DNA of 64,000 nucleotides from Actinomucor elegans (Eukaryota; Mucoromycota; Mucoromycetes; Mucorales; Mucoraceae). Every line of letters begins with the position of its first letter. Positions within the stretch are counted from its first letter, which is position 1. Below the pieces are notes generated by a model. It was not told the DNA's origin and did not search any database. It was given only the letters and a program-made list of their open reading frames with translations. A program made the position numbers and the translations under genes. Shown piece by piece: positions 34,028 through 45,274 of the stretch. Location: NCBI GenBank assembly GCA_026027325.1, contig JAMSLZ010000002.1, forward strand, positions 3,348,001-3,412,000. The letters run 5' to 3'.

Positions 34028-36696
34028 GGTTGGATAGTAATGTGCGTTTTAAAGCTGGAATACTAGAGCCAATTTTTTTTTCAAATTTTGGGTTTTGTTT
34101 GGAAAAATGGTGGCTTACTATCAAAAAATAGTCACAGCCTTGTGCATTAAACAGAAATGCATTGTTACGCTTTCAAAATAGCTGGATAATACAAGTCATA
34201 TTAGTATCTTATGAATGTTTTGGTACAGCAGCAAACTTTGTGTGCGAGGCACATTGACGGTTCTTTTTTTCTTTGATACCAAGAAGCAAAAGCAAGGCAT
34301 GATAAAGTTTCTAGTCGGAAAACAGAAGGTTACACTCTACTACTATAAATATCAATAGCGCCTGAATACTAGAAACTGTTCAGCGTGCTAATGCGTTACT
34401 CTGTAGTTAATACCAAACTGCAATATTTCAAACGATTTGCAAGGATTTTTTACGCGTCTGCGTTTCACATGTAAGGCACTTGATCAATGTTGGGAATAGA
34501 AAGCAACTGGGTGAATTGGCTATCTGTTTCATTACCATTGTATTAGAAACAATATGGTGGTTGGTTTGATATTCATTATGAATGAGACAATACACAATCA
34601 TATTGCGCTATTTTGCTGATAGTTGTGGCCTGAAAATAAAACTGGGTATTACAGCTACCACTTGCATTTTACATACGACTTTTTTCAAATGTACGCTCAG
34701 GAATATATTTCAATTTGCATCTCTCACTTAATCTGGCTATTCCCCCCCCCCCTTTCTCCACTTCAGCATAAAAAAATGTACATAAAATATCAGTATATAT
34801 TTTAGAATGTCGCCTACAAATCTGTATTATATAATATATCTCTGAAATGTACTTAATAAAGCTAAAAAGTGTTACAAAAATATGTGTCTATCAGCAAGAC
34901 TTTAATCGTGCGTACTTTAGGCTGTAACAAGAAAATTAGAACTATCAAACTGTTTAGTTGTAACTTATGCATGGCTCGACAATAAATAGAAGACTTGTCA
35001 TAGAATTAATTTATTGGTCTATCAAACAAGGCTATTTTCATATAATAGTTGCTGCTCTATAACATTATGAATAATATAAACCTTGTGTGCTATTTGTTTT
35101 ACTAAAGCATCTCTGGTGAATCCGAAAATGAATATAGCGTATTTATCGTTGAATAATTGCGATTCATAAATCTGTAGACTTTACTCAATAGCTAGATCAT
35201 TATCCTGCCAAACTGTTCTAGATTAAGCTTATTAGAGCGTCTTAAAGAAACGGTTTGTGTAGTTCCAACCCCTATGTACTCTTAAGGATGTAATTACCAC
35301 ATTTCATGATTTTTTATTCTTGCTTAAGGATACAAAATGTTACTCAAGTCACATAACTCATGTTTAATGGGCCTGCGCTTCATGGGCATGAGTCAGTACT
35401 CGGGATAATATGAATAAAGGTTCTTAAATTCTTATTCATTGCTAGCTCAATTGGCCCAATAGATGGTAGTTTAGCGCATACATCGAACATTCAACTGGAT
35501 AAATCGTTGATAATACTTTAGCTTATAGCCTCCATTGTATAACTAAACAGCGCCCTGCCTCCTCTAACACATGTTTAACAGACAGCAGCCAAGCAATGCA
35601 AAAAAATTCATGGCAAGATGACATAAATCATACCTATATGAGTATTTATGAACTTGTTCGGAATAACTGATAGATTAAAGTAGTACTAGCTGTCCATTTG
35701 CTACCTAAAATTTTGAAACGAGTCCTGTCATTCATTTTTCCCCTCCTTTCTCGGTTTCTTTACAAATAGACAGCTTGTATTTATGTGGATTTTGGTATGA
35801 TAATCTGGTTTGAGGTGGTCAGCTGTATAATGTTTCCAGTTGTATAGAAGAGACTGTTTTAAAATCGTCATCAAATACAGCACTACAGGTACTGTAACCT
35901 AGTTCCTCCTTACAGGAGCTATAGCCCATCTGCTATATTGAGGGTTCAGCATAAATCTATTCTAGTCGTAGGCCTACGGGTTTCGTCGAAATTACGTCCA
36001 AATGATACACCTATAAATGGTGAGTAGCTAATAACAGATGTCGCTTGTTAGATCCATTCGACTACTTTGTTTTTGCGCCATCATGACGATGCCTTAGATC
36101 TGGGATACGGTGCAATGTTGTTCTCTGGACGTTAAGCAAAACCGTACCTAATAGCATTAGATACGTGGGCACCAGCATTGGACATTTAATTGTAAAATAA
36201 ATAAATAATGAGGGCTCGAGATCAGTCCCTGCTTGAAATTATATACATAGGAATGAAAACTGGCTTCCTTTCAACATCTATTTTTACGACCCGAGGGTTT
36301 ACATCTGCTATAATTCGTACAAAGAAACCAACTTGAGTGTATTTAAGATAGATTTTGTCAAGATGATGATCAATTCTCCAAGGTTTATTGATGTGACCAT
36401 AGGTAGCATAGCATCGTACCAATCTTGTTCATGTGTACTATACTCCTTTTTATATTATGGTATGTATAAAGAATCGGTTCAAAGCAAGTAATATAAAACC
36501 GTATAATCAACCGATACTGAATGCAAAACTTTTACCACCAGAAAAGTTGTTATAAGGGAAATATCAGTCTATTTGTGATTGATTCAAGTGTTTGTTGTGT
36601 CTCTTTCCTATTTCCCTTTGGTTTTTCCGATCAACATCATATAAAAAAGCTGTATATAGATACCTTTTTTTTACGACGTGTAATTCATAACTGATC
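34028..36696. other. Intergenic region, mostly featureless
   Basis: About 2.7 kb. A C10-11 run with flanking CT lies at 34743-34752. A minus-strand frame at 36222-36422 (KPWRIDHHLDKIYLKYTQ..) reads somewhat like protein but matches no family I know. AATCGGTTC and ATCAACCGAT at 36471-36514 are near-inverted motifs. A TATATAGATACC stretch before 36697 may be the promoter of the small membrane protein gene. Confidence 0.35.
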
Positions 36697-37089
36697 ATGA
36701 TCGAAAAGACACAGATTGAGGGATGCAAAAGTGAACCAACAGTGACAAGTATTTTGCCTCCATGCTATGATTCCACGATACAAAGCCCTCCTCCGCCAAG
36801 TTACTCACAATCAACAAGACTATATTATAAGAATCAACCGTATATATCTGACATTGAGCAAGCAACGCTCAATAATCAAGAACAAACTCTACAGGATTAT
36901 GACAGCAGAACGTGGTCTCATATTGCACGGCTACCGTTTCATCGACGTTTACAGTACTATATGCAGTCTTGGGCAATGACTGTGTATGATGGAAGGCTGG
37001 TGTTTTTCATCTTCTTCATACTGGCGGCAGTGGTTACACTCGCTCTAGTCGTATCTTTTATTACAATTCCTAGTCTTTTGAAACAGTAG
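36697..37089 (+). CDS. Small tail-anchored-type membrane protein with two PPxY motifs
   Basis: A single-exon frame of 130 residues. I do not recognise a named family. The N-terminal ~100 residues are hydrophilic and contain PPCY (21-24) and PPSY (33-36), both PPxY motifs of the kind bound by WW domains of Nedd4/Rsp5 ubiquitin ligases. One hydrophobic segment (~102-124, LVFFIFFILAAVVTLALVV) lies close to the C-terminus, followed by SFITIPSLLKQ, so the bulk should face the cytosol. No signal peptide. Together these suggest a membrane adaptor for a Rsp5-type ligase, which is inference. It converges with the GTPase gene, with 114 bp between the stop codons. The start context is TGATCATGATCG. Confidence 0.65.
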   Translation: MIEKTQIEGCKSEPTVTSILPPCYDSTIQSPPPPSYSQSTRLYYKNQPYISDIEQATLNNQEQTLQDYDSRTWSHIARLPFHRRLQYYMQSWAMTVYDGRLVFFIFFILAAVVTLALVVSFITIPSLLKQ

Positions 37090-37203
37090 GAGGTGTTATC
37101 TGTAAATAAATACATTGACTGAAAAAAAGACCATGGGCGAGTGTCACTTTAATATTTATTCATTATTACGGCTATGAGGGGTATTCGCGTATTATGTGGG
37201 ATC

Positions 37204-37389
37204 TTACATAATTGTACAGCCAGACATGACTGCACCTCCGACAAATTGACCAGCTGCATTATATATAGCACCGTTATTAGAAGGATCAGCTCCTGGGGTG
37301 CCTATGATACCACTCATAAAGGCTCCCGCAGCACCAAAAGCTTGGTTTGTACCACTGGTTTGAGGCTGTTGAAATTCAGTATTATAGAA

Positions 37390-37422
<33 letters not shown>

Positions 37423-38364
37423 ATTCATGTAGCTAGGTAGATACGGATTTTGCGGACTGTTATTACCAAAGGTATTAAAGTTCATATATGGATTCGCTGC
37501 TACCCCATTTGCTGGCCCACCAGCCAAAATGGAAGCTACCATTTGCTGTTGCTGCTGTTTAATTTGTTCAATTGCTGCAGTCCATGGTACTCCATAAGAC
37601 TGATTCTGAGAGGATATTTGACTTGATAGCATACTTTCAAGTTGTTTTTGGTATTGTTGCTGGTATAAATTGTAGCCTGTTAAAAAGGCATCAGTACCTG
37701 TTGTATTAAATTGATCGATTTGATGCAGTATTTGGTCATAATAGGATCCGTGCCCAGCTTCAAACTTTTTGACATAATCTGTAAGGAGTCCTTGTTGCTG
37801 TTCTTTGGGAAATTGCAAAAATCGATCATTAATCAAAAGGATGTCATCTTCAGTGATAGCTACGCCAGCTTCGTTTCTAAACAAATTCAGTAAGCTTTGG
37901 CGGTACGGCGCATGTTCTGTAAATGCAGTGAATCCACGTTCTGATAATCGATTAATGACCAACGAGAATTTGACATTTCTGCTTCCTTGCTGCTCAAAAC
38001 ACTGTTTTACAACACGCATCATCCCCAAGTCATTCTGTTTCACATATTCGCTACTGTCAAGACAGATTACAAAACAAACAATAAATGGAGTACTGGACGC
38101 GGACAAACTTAGAATTTTGGCTATTTCCGCAGTATTTCGATAGGTTGCTCTATCATCACCTTCTTCATAAAATCTAGGCGCATCAATGATACTGTAAATG
38201 CAATTATCTGTAGCAATCTCTACAACGGTTGCTCTACGAGATAACCCAATACCAAACGAGAATCCAAGAGTGGAAGAGAATACGCGGCACAAACTGCTTT
38301 TTCCTACCCCCGAATTACCGACAAGAAGGATGTTGATCTTAGCCTTACTGTTGTTTGTATTCAT
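37204..38364 (-). CDS. AIG1-like P-loop GTPase with poly-Gln and CaaX box
   Basis: A single exon of 386 residues. The N-terminal G domain has INILLVGNSGVGKSSLCRVF (P-loop G16-S23) and a hydrophobic strand ending SIIDAPRF, where the usual DxxG switch II motif is DAPR. A NKxD-like G4 position reads VINRLSERG (N139). The general plan resembles AIG1/IMAP or related septin-like P-loop families more than Ras. Residues ~200-386 are Gln/Asn/Gly/Pro-rich with a run of ten Gln. The last four residues are CTIM, a CaaX box with Met, which predicts farnesylation and membrane attachment. Altered G3 and G4 motifs mean nucleotide hydrolysis and guanine specificity are uncertain. Converges with the PPxY membrane protein gene. 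Confidence 0.7.
37382..37424. repeat. CTG/TTG tract encoding poly-Gln in the GTPase
   Basis: Alternating TGTTGC units encode about ten consecutive Gln on the minus strand. Confidence 0.75.
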
Positions 38365-39232
38365 GGAAGGAGGGAATAAAAAGTTGATTTAAACAAAATA
38401 CGAAACAAACTTTATTAAAAAAATGGGGCGTTGTGATACAACTTGAAAAGTATAATTTGATTCTTATGGTAGGTGACAAAAATAAGCCAAGCAGACTGAC
38501 TACTTACTAGTAACTGATAGGATACTGTAATGCCTAAAATGGATGGACCCTACTAGATTACACAGGCAAAGGACCTATGATATTTAAACTTTCAATAGAT
38601 CGGCTGCGGCGCTTTTTTGTTAACTATGCTGCTTACTGTTTAGCAAAACTTTCTGATAATGGTGCGATAGAGGTAGAGATGAAGTAAACACAGTATAGAG
38701 CCGTTAGTGGTTGAGTATTAAAGAATCGGTTAGTACAACCGACATGGGATTATTTTTGAAGACCTTGATATCTCGGTTCCAAAGAAGGGGCCTACCTTTA
38801 AATCTTTGGTTAATGCAAAGCTTTCTGATCTTGTCATTTTCTCAAAGCTACAGCATGGCTTGTAGATAATTTTAAATACTGAAAATAGAGTGCTGGAGAT
38901 AAACAGCACACAAGTCTTTAGAACGAAAACGAAAAGAATGAAATTATTAAAAAGTACCCCTGTTAATGGTTTTGATAGATTTAATAGCTCATTTTGTACA
39001 ACTGAGAGTTGTGAGTGCCTAAAGTAATAATAAGAATAGAATCATGCAGAACATGGGTTGTATTGTATAACCAAAGAGCGACCAAGAACTCTATTGTATT
39101 GCTTGAAATAAATTAAATACTACATGATTAAATGTCAGAACGACTTGGTTGATAATCTATTCTACTGTAGGTACAACCGAGGTATCAGGCAAATAAGATT
39201 ATATGAATATTATACTGCGAAACCTCTCGATA

Positions 39233-39525
39233 ACTACTAATCGAATGCGATATTAGATCTGAATCAGTTGAAGGATCTGTAGATCATTAAAATTACTAAT
39301 TTGAAATAAATGCCATCTACTTTCGTTTATTAAAGCATAATGTACATGTAATGCTTTTATTTTGCAGCAAAAAATACAGCGCTTCATTCAAAAGATGAAC
39401 TACTAATCAGGTGCGACTTTTGATTGAGATTGAGCAAAAGATCTAGAGCTAAAGAAAATAAAAATGTCAGGAAAAATTCCACATGTATACCCTTAGAAAT
39501 GGGGGTTTTTTTTCAAAATGCGACA
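39233..39525 (+). repeat. Dispersed GATCGAGATCGG repeat, cluster 6 (two copies plus flank)
   Basis: Copy one (39233-39290): CTAATCGAATGCGATATTAG, TCTGAATCAGTTGAAGGATC. Copy two (39382-39450): CTTCATTCAAAAGATGAAC, CTAATCAGGTGCGACTTTTG, TTGAGATTGAGCAAAAGATC. Spacing about 165 bp. A flank with TGTATACCCTTAGAAA and TTCAAAATGCG (39482-39523) resembles segments next to clusters 1, 2 and 7. Confidence 0.6.
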
Positions 39526-40228
39526 ACATTTGAGAAATAAAAGCAATATTGGAGAGACATAAATTTATATATGATTTAGATTTGCCGCGATGGAGAATAT
39601 ACAACTGCATCTTAAATGTATGAGTGTATGGGTGCATTTAAAAAATTAATGAAATACCAACTGCTCTTTACGTTATCGATGCACAACTTATTGCCCTAAA
39701 AACATGGTTAAAACTCTTCTGTACTCCAACATTTTTATTATTCAAAAGTTAGTTTAAAGACATCGCTATGGACTTTTTTTTAGGACTGGTGGTTTTTAGA
39801 GCATCACTGTATCCATGATTAAATTGCCGATGTCCAATTTGGAAGCTTCAGATCGATTACGTTCTTCATTGATTGTTGGCAATTCAGTGATTACGCTCCT
39901 CCTCTTCAGAAGCCCATCATAAACGACGATTCCCATAGATTTCGATATAATGGCGTATCTAATAATTTGTACTTGCTCAGTATGAATTATTGGGTATGTT
40001 GGAATTATCAATTTAATTGAAAAATACTATCTTCATCAATAATCAGCTATAAATTATATATCATTGGTATGCCATCTTTGGTCTATTAAACACTGTTGAG
40101 CATACCACGAGCAGCGATAAGGCTCAGAAGCAAGTTGTAATACCATTTTTTTTGGCTCTAAGTCCAGGAAGAGAACCACAACCAGGGTTCGATGTCATAT
40201 AGGGGCAGCTCAGTTGAAATGCCATCAT

Positions 40229-40232
<4 letters not shown>

Positions 40233-40263
<31 letters not shown>
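40233..40263. repeat. Homopolymer A31
   Basis: Thirty-one A follow GCCATCATCAGC. A GGGGCAGCTCAGTTG string just upstream looks like a tRNA A-box, but no partner B-box lies downstream, so a SINE is not supported. Confidence 0.8.
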
Positions 40264-40266
<3 letters not shown>

Positions 40267-41569
40267 AATACAATTGAAAAGGTTGCGCAAGTGTTACTAT
40301 GATCTGTCATAAGCACCTGATTTGTTGCATCGCATTTAATCTATCAGTTGGTCCCCTGCTGTAACTGGAATAACCCGGGTCCTAGTAACTTTGATGCAGC
40401 AAACAAAGCATCAATTTATGCATTGTTGCGTCTCAAAAGTTAAATTATGAATCCTATCTCTACACATTTTTGATATCGTTAAAAACCGATTTAAAAAATA
40501 TGCTACAAACCACTATGCGATTGTCTGCTCTCTATTGGTCAGCGGCAATTTAAATGAAAACCTTAAGCTTCTTCTTCTTACAAGCTTCAGTCAAATTGAA
40601 TTTTTAGGATGTTTTTTTATTGGTACGTGTCTATATTGGTTTTTTCTAATCGGTTCGCGTATCTGATTACGGATTTTGTCGTAGAGAGGACAAAAGGTAT
40701 GGTAAAGGGTTCCACGAATCGCGCTTTCTTTTTGAAAAAAAATAAATAACATACAATAAAGTCGTAGTTTTCTAAGCTAAGTAATAGTTTTTTATACTAA
40801 AGAAGGAAAGACGAAGAGTTGGGTTCCACTATATCTGCAACCCGAACAGAGGCAACAAGCATTGAAATAGGAAGGAGCTGTAATATCAGGTGGAAAAGCC
40901 GTATTAAAAATGCATTGTCTTTCAATATCCTTTTCTGGACAAGATCTTTTACATTTTTTGTACATTGTTTAGATTCCAGGCTTTCTGTTTTTCTCATTCA
41001 AATGCTGAAAGTATCACGCTTCAAGATATTCTCCCATCAACATTATGCATTATTAAGCTTTACATTTGTATCTGGTTGGTCTGTAACGAAGGATTTATTA
41101 AGGACGCATCCAACTGAGTTCGTCATGGCATACGTAAAGAAAAACATAGGATATACAAAGCTTATCGGGAACTTTAGAGTTGACCCTGTTTTTTATGTTC
41201 AATATTATTGAATACAAGAGCCCTAAAGTTATTATGGGGCTAAAATATTTCACTACATTTGTTTATAGTGCATAAACATATGTTGCACGAGTCTCAGTAC
41301 TCATAATTCGAAATAGTAAATACACAACAACTTGAAGATTTTTATTAAGGATAATGATAGTAAGGGTCTTATAGCGAGAAACAACAGCATGATTGCTTTT
41401 GAGTTGAAAGGAAAGCTTGTATGAGAAGATCAGACAGTTTTCCATTTGTTTGACAATAATTACATCGCCATAACTACTGTCCAAAATTGCTTTCCTTCTA
41501 TTTCTTCTTTATTAAGATCTAGGGATGAAATTAGATTAATCTAGGGCTGTCTATAGGTGTTATTCATGT

Positions 41570-41720
41570 TTCTCGGATCAGGTAAAATATGGCTGAGTTC
41601 TCTCAGTTATATGGGGGTTGATTGCAGACATTAGCTCTGAATTTCTCGGGTCAGATAAAGTGAGATCGAACCTGTGAAGTTCTTCATGGAGGGGTTGGGT
41701 GCGGACGCTGTGGAAGCACC
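41570..41720. repeat. Diverged tandem repeat, unit ~70 bp
   Basis: Unit one starts TCTCGGATCAGGTAAA and unit two TCTCGGGTCAGATAAAG at about 41641; both continue through AGTTCT..ATGG.GGGTTG..TGC.GAC. A third start CCTCAGGTCAGATGAA is seen near 41720. The alignment is by eye and imperfect. Confidence 0.35.
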
Positions 41721-42209
41721 TCAGGTCAGATGAACCATAGACAGACTTATTGTTGAGATCAGGGGGCTTGGGAATCGATTTGTCTCCATCTTGTTGGTTA
41801 TTTTTGTGGATAGAAGCACAGCTTCGAGATATTAATTTAACCAAAACGAAAATATAAAAAAACTCTTATACACATATACTGTTATTGTTTTTATATGTCA
41901 TTGCAATAGATAGGAGCTAATGATTCTATGCATTGCGATGTCTCTGCTACCACTAGTTTTGTATTGCTCTTTTTTTTTTCTATTACTTACTATTTCGACC
42001 CAATTATGTTGCTGTTAATTTGGCTGATCCTTTCCAAACGTCGATCTCTTATTGTGTACTATAACAACGCATGAAAGCGAGTCAAGTGGCAAAAAAAAAA
42101 ATGAATTTATATATTGCGAATGCAGTACAATAAAAAGGAGAAAAATCAATAATTTGTGTTTGTAGAAGTGGCCAGTACATGACAACCTAATCTCGGCCTT
42201 GAATAGTAA

Positions 42210-42515
42210 ATACTTCAAGCTCCTCTTCTTTTGCCGACCAACCTTAAGTATTGATCCAATACTTTGGTTACTAATGACACCCATTGAACGTAGCCGCTGC
42301 ATCCCCTGGAGGCTGAGTCGGCTACAGGAAAGGCCCTCCTCGACAATGCCATCACCTCTCTAAACAACATGCGGTATACTGCTTTCAAATGCACCTCAAA
42401 CTATGCATCTTCCTTTCAATCCAAGATCCAATATTATATGCATTCAACAAACCTCCTCAGACTCTTGTCAAAAGGATTCAGATAAACATTATTGGTCTCC
42501 AACCTAGCATATAGT
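42210..42515 (-). pseudogene. Decayed coding sequence of unknown family
   Basis: On the minus strand one frame reads DGILYARLETNNVYLNPFDK, then SLRRFVECI, three stops, then FEVHLKAVYRMLFREV, MALSRRAFPVADSAS and LVTKVLDQYLRLVGKRRG. The composition is protein-like and nearly one frame, but stops break it. I do not recognise the family; a mobile-element or old gene origin is possible. Confidence 0.3.
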
Positions 42516-43047
42516 ATGCCATCTACTTTGTATGACTGATGCCATACAACACAACGAACCTACGCATTATGCTATCTTCTATCACTTTTTTTCTCCCTGA
42601 TCTGTAAAGGAATTTTTAGTTCCTTCCACTTTAATATAAATGATCGGTTCGGGGCAACCGAGGTATTTTGAAAAAAAAATGCGCAAACCGATTGGAAAAA
42701 CCAATACTATAAGTATGCATCCTTTAAGTTTGTATATAACAATTTTTCATCTCATGACTTGAGTAATGTATAGCTATTTCCTTGAACAGATTGACCTACC
42801 TTTGATTAAAAAAATTTTTAGGGAATACAATCATAACTCGTGTATTCTATACACGAAAAATATCTCACAAATGTACTGGTATACTTTCAAATGTGCTTAA
42901 TTCACGTTAGTGATTAACTATGCCTTTAAAATATTGCGCTCAGGCCTCACAGTAAAAAAAAAAAAAAAAAAAAAAACAAAACGTGGGAAATTTCGGGCCA
43001 AAGGGGATCCCTTTAACTTTTCAAAAATCATACCATTTTCAGTGTTG

Positions 43048-43430
43048 AGGTATTTCTCGATCGATTTTAGTCTAATGTTGCATCTGATTGCTAGTGTATG
43101 TTTAATGAAATGCTACATCCAGTAAAACTACTATTTGAACCAAGTACAATGTTATATTTTAGGGATATACTTTAATTTACAGGCTCTTTGTGTAATCGAA
43201 ATCTATTGATCATTAGATCTCTAAATCGATCTGTGATGTTATATCTGATTGATAAATGCTCAAAATGATTTCATTATAGTCATCATTTAAATCCACTTCA
43301 AATCATATACTAAAGTTGTCAGTGATTTATTTGTAAATGACATATTTTCTATGTTAAGCTTAACCTAACGATATGCCCGATAGTTTGAAGCCGCATTTAA
43401 TTGATAAACCATGCTCAAAATGAGCCAACG
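43048..43430 (-). repeat. Dispersed GATCGAGATCGG repeat, cluster 7 (three copies)
   Basis: Minus-orientation copies: TATTTCTCGATCGATTTTAG with GTTGCATCTGATTGC (43051-43110); CATTAGATCTCTAAATCGAT with GTTATATCTGATTGATAAA (43210-43270); and GCCGCATTTAATTGATAAAC with ATGCTCAAAATGAG (43390-43428). Spacing about 160 and 150 bp. The A23 run and an AAAGGGGATCCCTTT segment (42999-43013) lie on the side expected for the family flank. Confidence 0.6.
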
Positions 43431-44282
43431 ATTCTACTACTGCTACCATCACTTACCTGATGTATAATTGATAGGTTATACTCGTCAATGGCTAAGTTGT
43501 AAATAGTCTTGATTTAATCACAAATAGATGCTCTAGGACCGTTGGAAATAAAGTCCTTGAAGGGACGAAGGACGCAAATGCTCAGTCCCCGTAGACCAAT
43601 AAATTTAATGTTCTGCAAAACAACAACGCGACCCAGTGTTCCAACGCAATAGGAACGAGTCAGTATACAGACTGTAACAAAGAGGATAAAATACGTAGAA
43701 AGCGCAGCGCAAATATTGATAATAATAATCTAGTACATATCGAAGTACAGACCTTATACATATTTCCCTTTTCTTTTAGTGATATTCGCGATTCAGTAGC
43801 AGGATTAAACACTATCGCTAAACAGAGATCTGGCTCTAGACGCTTTCAAATAAGCTTGGATGTTTTTCCTTGGTAAACTGCGGGAAAACTGTTTCTTAGG
43901 TCATGATTATAATTTTGGTACAACCGTTTAGAGGTTCTTTTTTTTTTTTGCTAATGCACTCTACTAACGTTAGAACGATAGTAAAAGAGTACATGTATGA
44001 AGATACCCTATATATAGAATAAACTTGGCAGTTCATGATACCTTAATCAATTATCCTTATATCGGAAGGCAACGTAGTTACACTCGACGCATTGATTCAT
44101 TGCTACATACAAAAATAGCAATGAGTAAGGCTTTTTTACCGCAATTACCAGTATTGTCTATTGAGTTGGAGGATATATAGAGTGTATGTTTGCTCTTGTT
44201 TTTGTTAGTAATTCAGAAGTATTTCTGCGAACCTAGAGCAATACTGAAATCGTGCAATCTAAAGAGGGAGTGAGACTAGTCC

Positions 44283-44304
44283 TTTTTTTTTTTTTTTTTT
44301 TTTT
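44283..44304. repeat. Homopolymer T22
   Basis: Twenty-two T in intergenic sequence about 1 kb before the PFK-2 gene. Confidence 0.8.
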
Positions 44305-45274
44305 GCCTGGAACATAAAAAAGAAAAAAAAAACCTTGAATTCTCTATCATTCTTTCTATGGTTCAATCCTGCTCAAACATGAATCTAGCAGTAGATAGTA
44401 GGAAAAACTAAAAAAGGTCTTCTTTTTCCCACCGTCAAAACGTGGATTTTGGGTAAGGGACTCCAATACCAGGTCTTTCACATGAGGGCGGGCACATTTT
44501 ATATATGTATTATAAGAAAAGAGTGGTGTGATGATCGAAATGTTCTAGGTAACTACGAGTCTTTCCGAGTCACCATTCTGGTTTCTTGTGTTACATTACC
44601 CCACATCCTTATAAATCAGTTTTAACGGCTTTTTCTTTATGAGCTGTTGAAATAGCTGTAAATCAATTGAGACCATTAGGTCATGTGTTTTAGATTAATC
44701 TACCATTAGAATTTGGTCCATTCAGTCTATGGTTTGTTCGCTATTGTCGCATTAGTAAAATGAACACCATCAAACTATAAGTGGAACCCACTATTTCTTG
44801 GTGTTTATAGCCAGCTTTGTCGAGAAAATCACACGCTAGAATGCACTTGCAACGCCAAATTATAGTTAAAATTCGATCATATCGTCGGGCCTAACTGTGG
44901 TCGTGTAAAGACCAATAATACTGGGTATAAAGTCTCAATTTTGAAACTGTAAAGCATGGGTCAGCAATGCAGGTGCAGAAAAAAAAGTGTGGTTCTGATA
45001 GCAGTTACTAAAGGCTGGCTAGATTGAATCCTTGTAAAGCTATAGAGAATCAAGAGGCTCTTAACTTTTTTATAGCAAAGAAGCTATAATATAGCATTAT
45101 ATATTTCTTTATGAAGAATCTCAGCTTTCTTTTGTTGGTGCCTTCTTCAGTTGTACATGCTTCTTTTGCAAGTCAGCTCATAATGATATAAATATAGACT
45201 GGTTGCCTGTTTCTTTTGCTTCCGAACCTTTTGTATCTCTTTGTTCTCGGTACTATCTCGTTTTTATATTCATT

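Larger units (their letters stand above)
38365..45274. other. Gene desert with repeats and decayed sequence
   Basis: About 6.9 kb with no intact gene. It contains repeat clusters 6 (39233-39450) and 7 (43048-43430), A31 (40233-40263), A23 (42954-42976), T22 (44283-44304), a diverged tandem repeat (41570-41720), a decayed minus-strand frame (42210-42515) and hairpin-like CGGTT..AACCG motifs at 38726-38740 and 42645-42660. A frame at 40819-41211 (130 codons) overlaps an antisense frame and resembles nothing known. The right end (44.3-45.27 kb) is AT-rich leader of the PFK-2 gene. Confidence 0.45.

Noticed and set aside
40204..40263. Possible SINE: A-box-like GGGGCAGCTCAGTTG followed by A31
   Set aside because: A B box should follow the A box by 30-60 nt, but the A run comes first; a B-box-like GGTTCGATGTC lies upstream instead, in the wrong order.
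40819..41211. Plus-strand frame of 130 codons in the gene desert
   Set aside because: An antisense frame overlaps its start, no domain is visible, and no promoter or intron signals support it. Kept only as a note.
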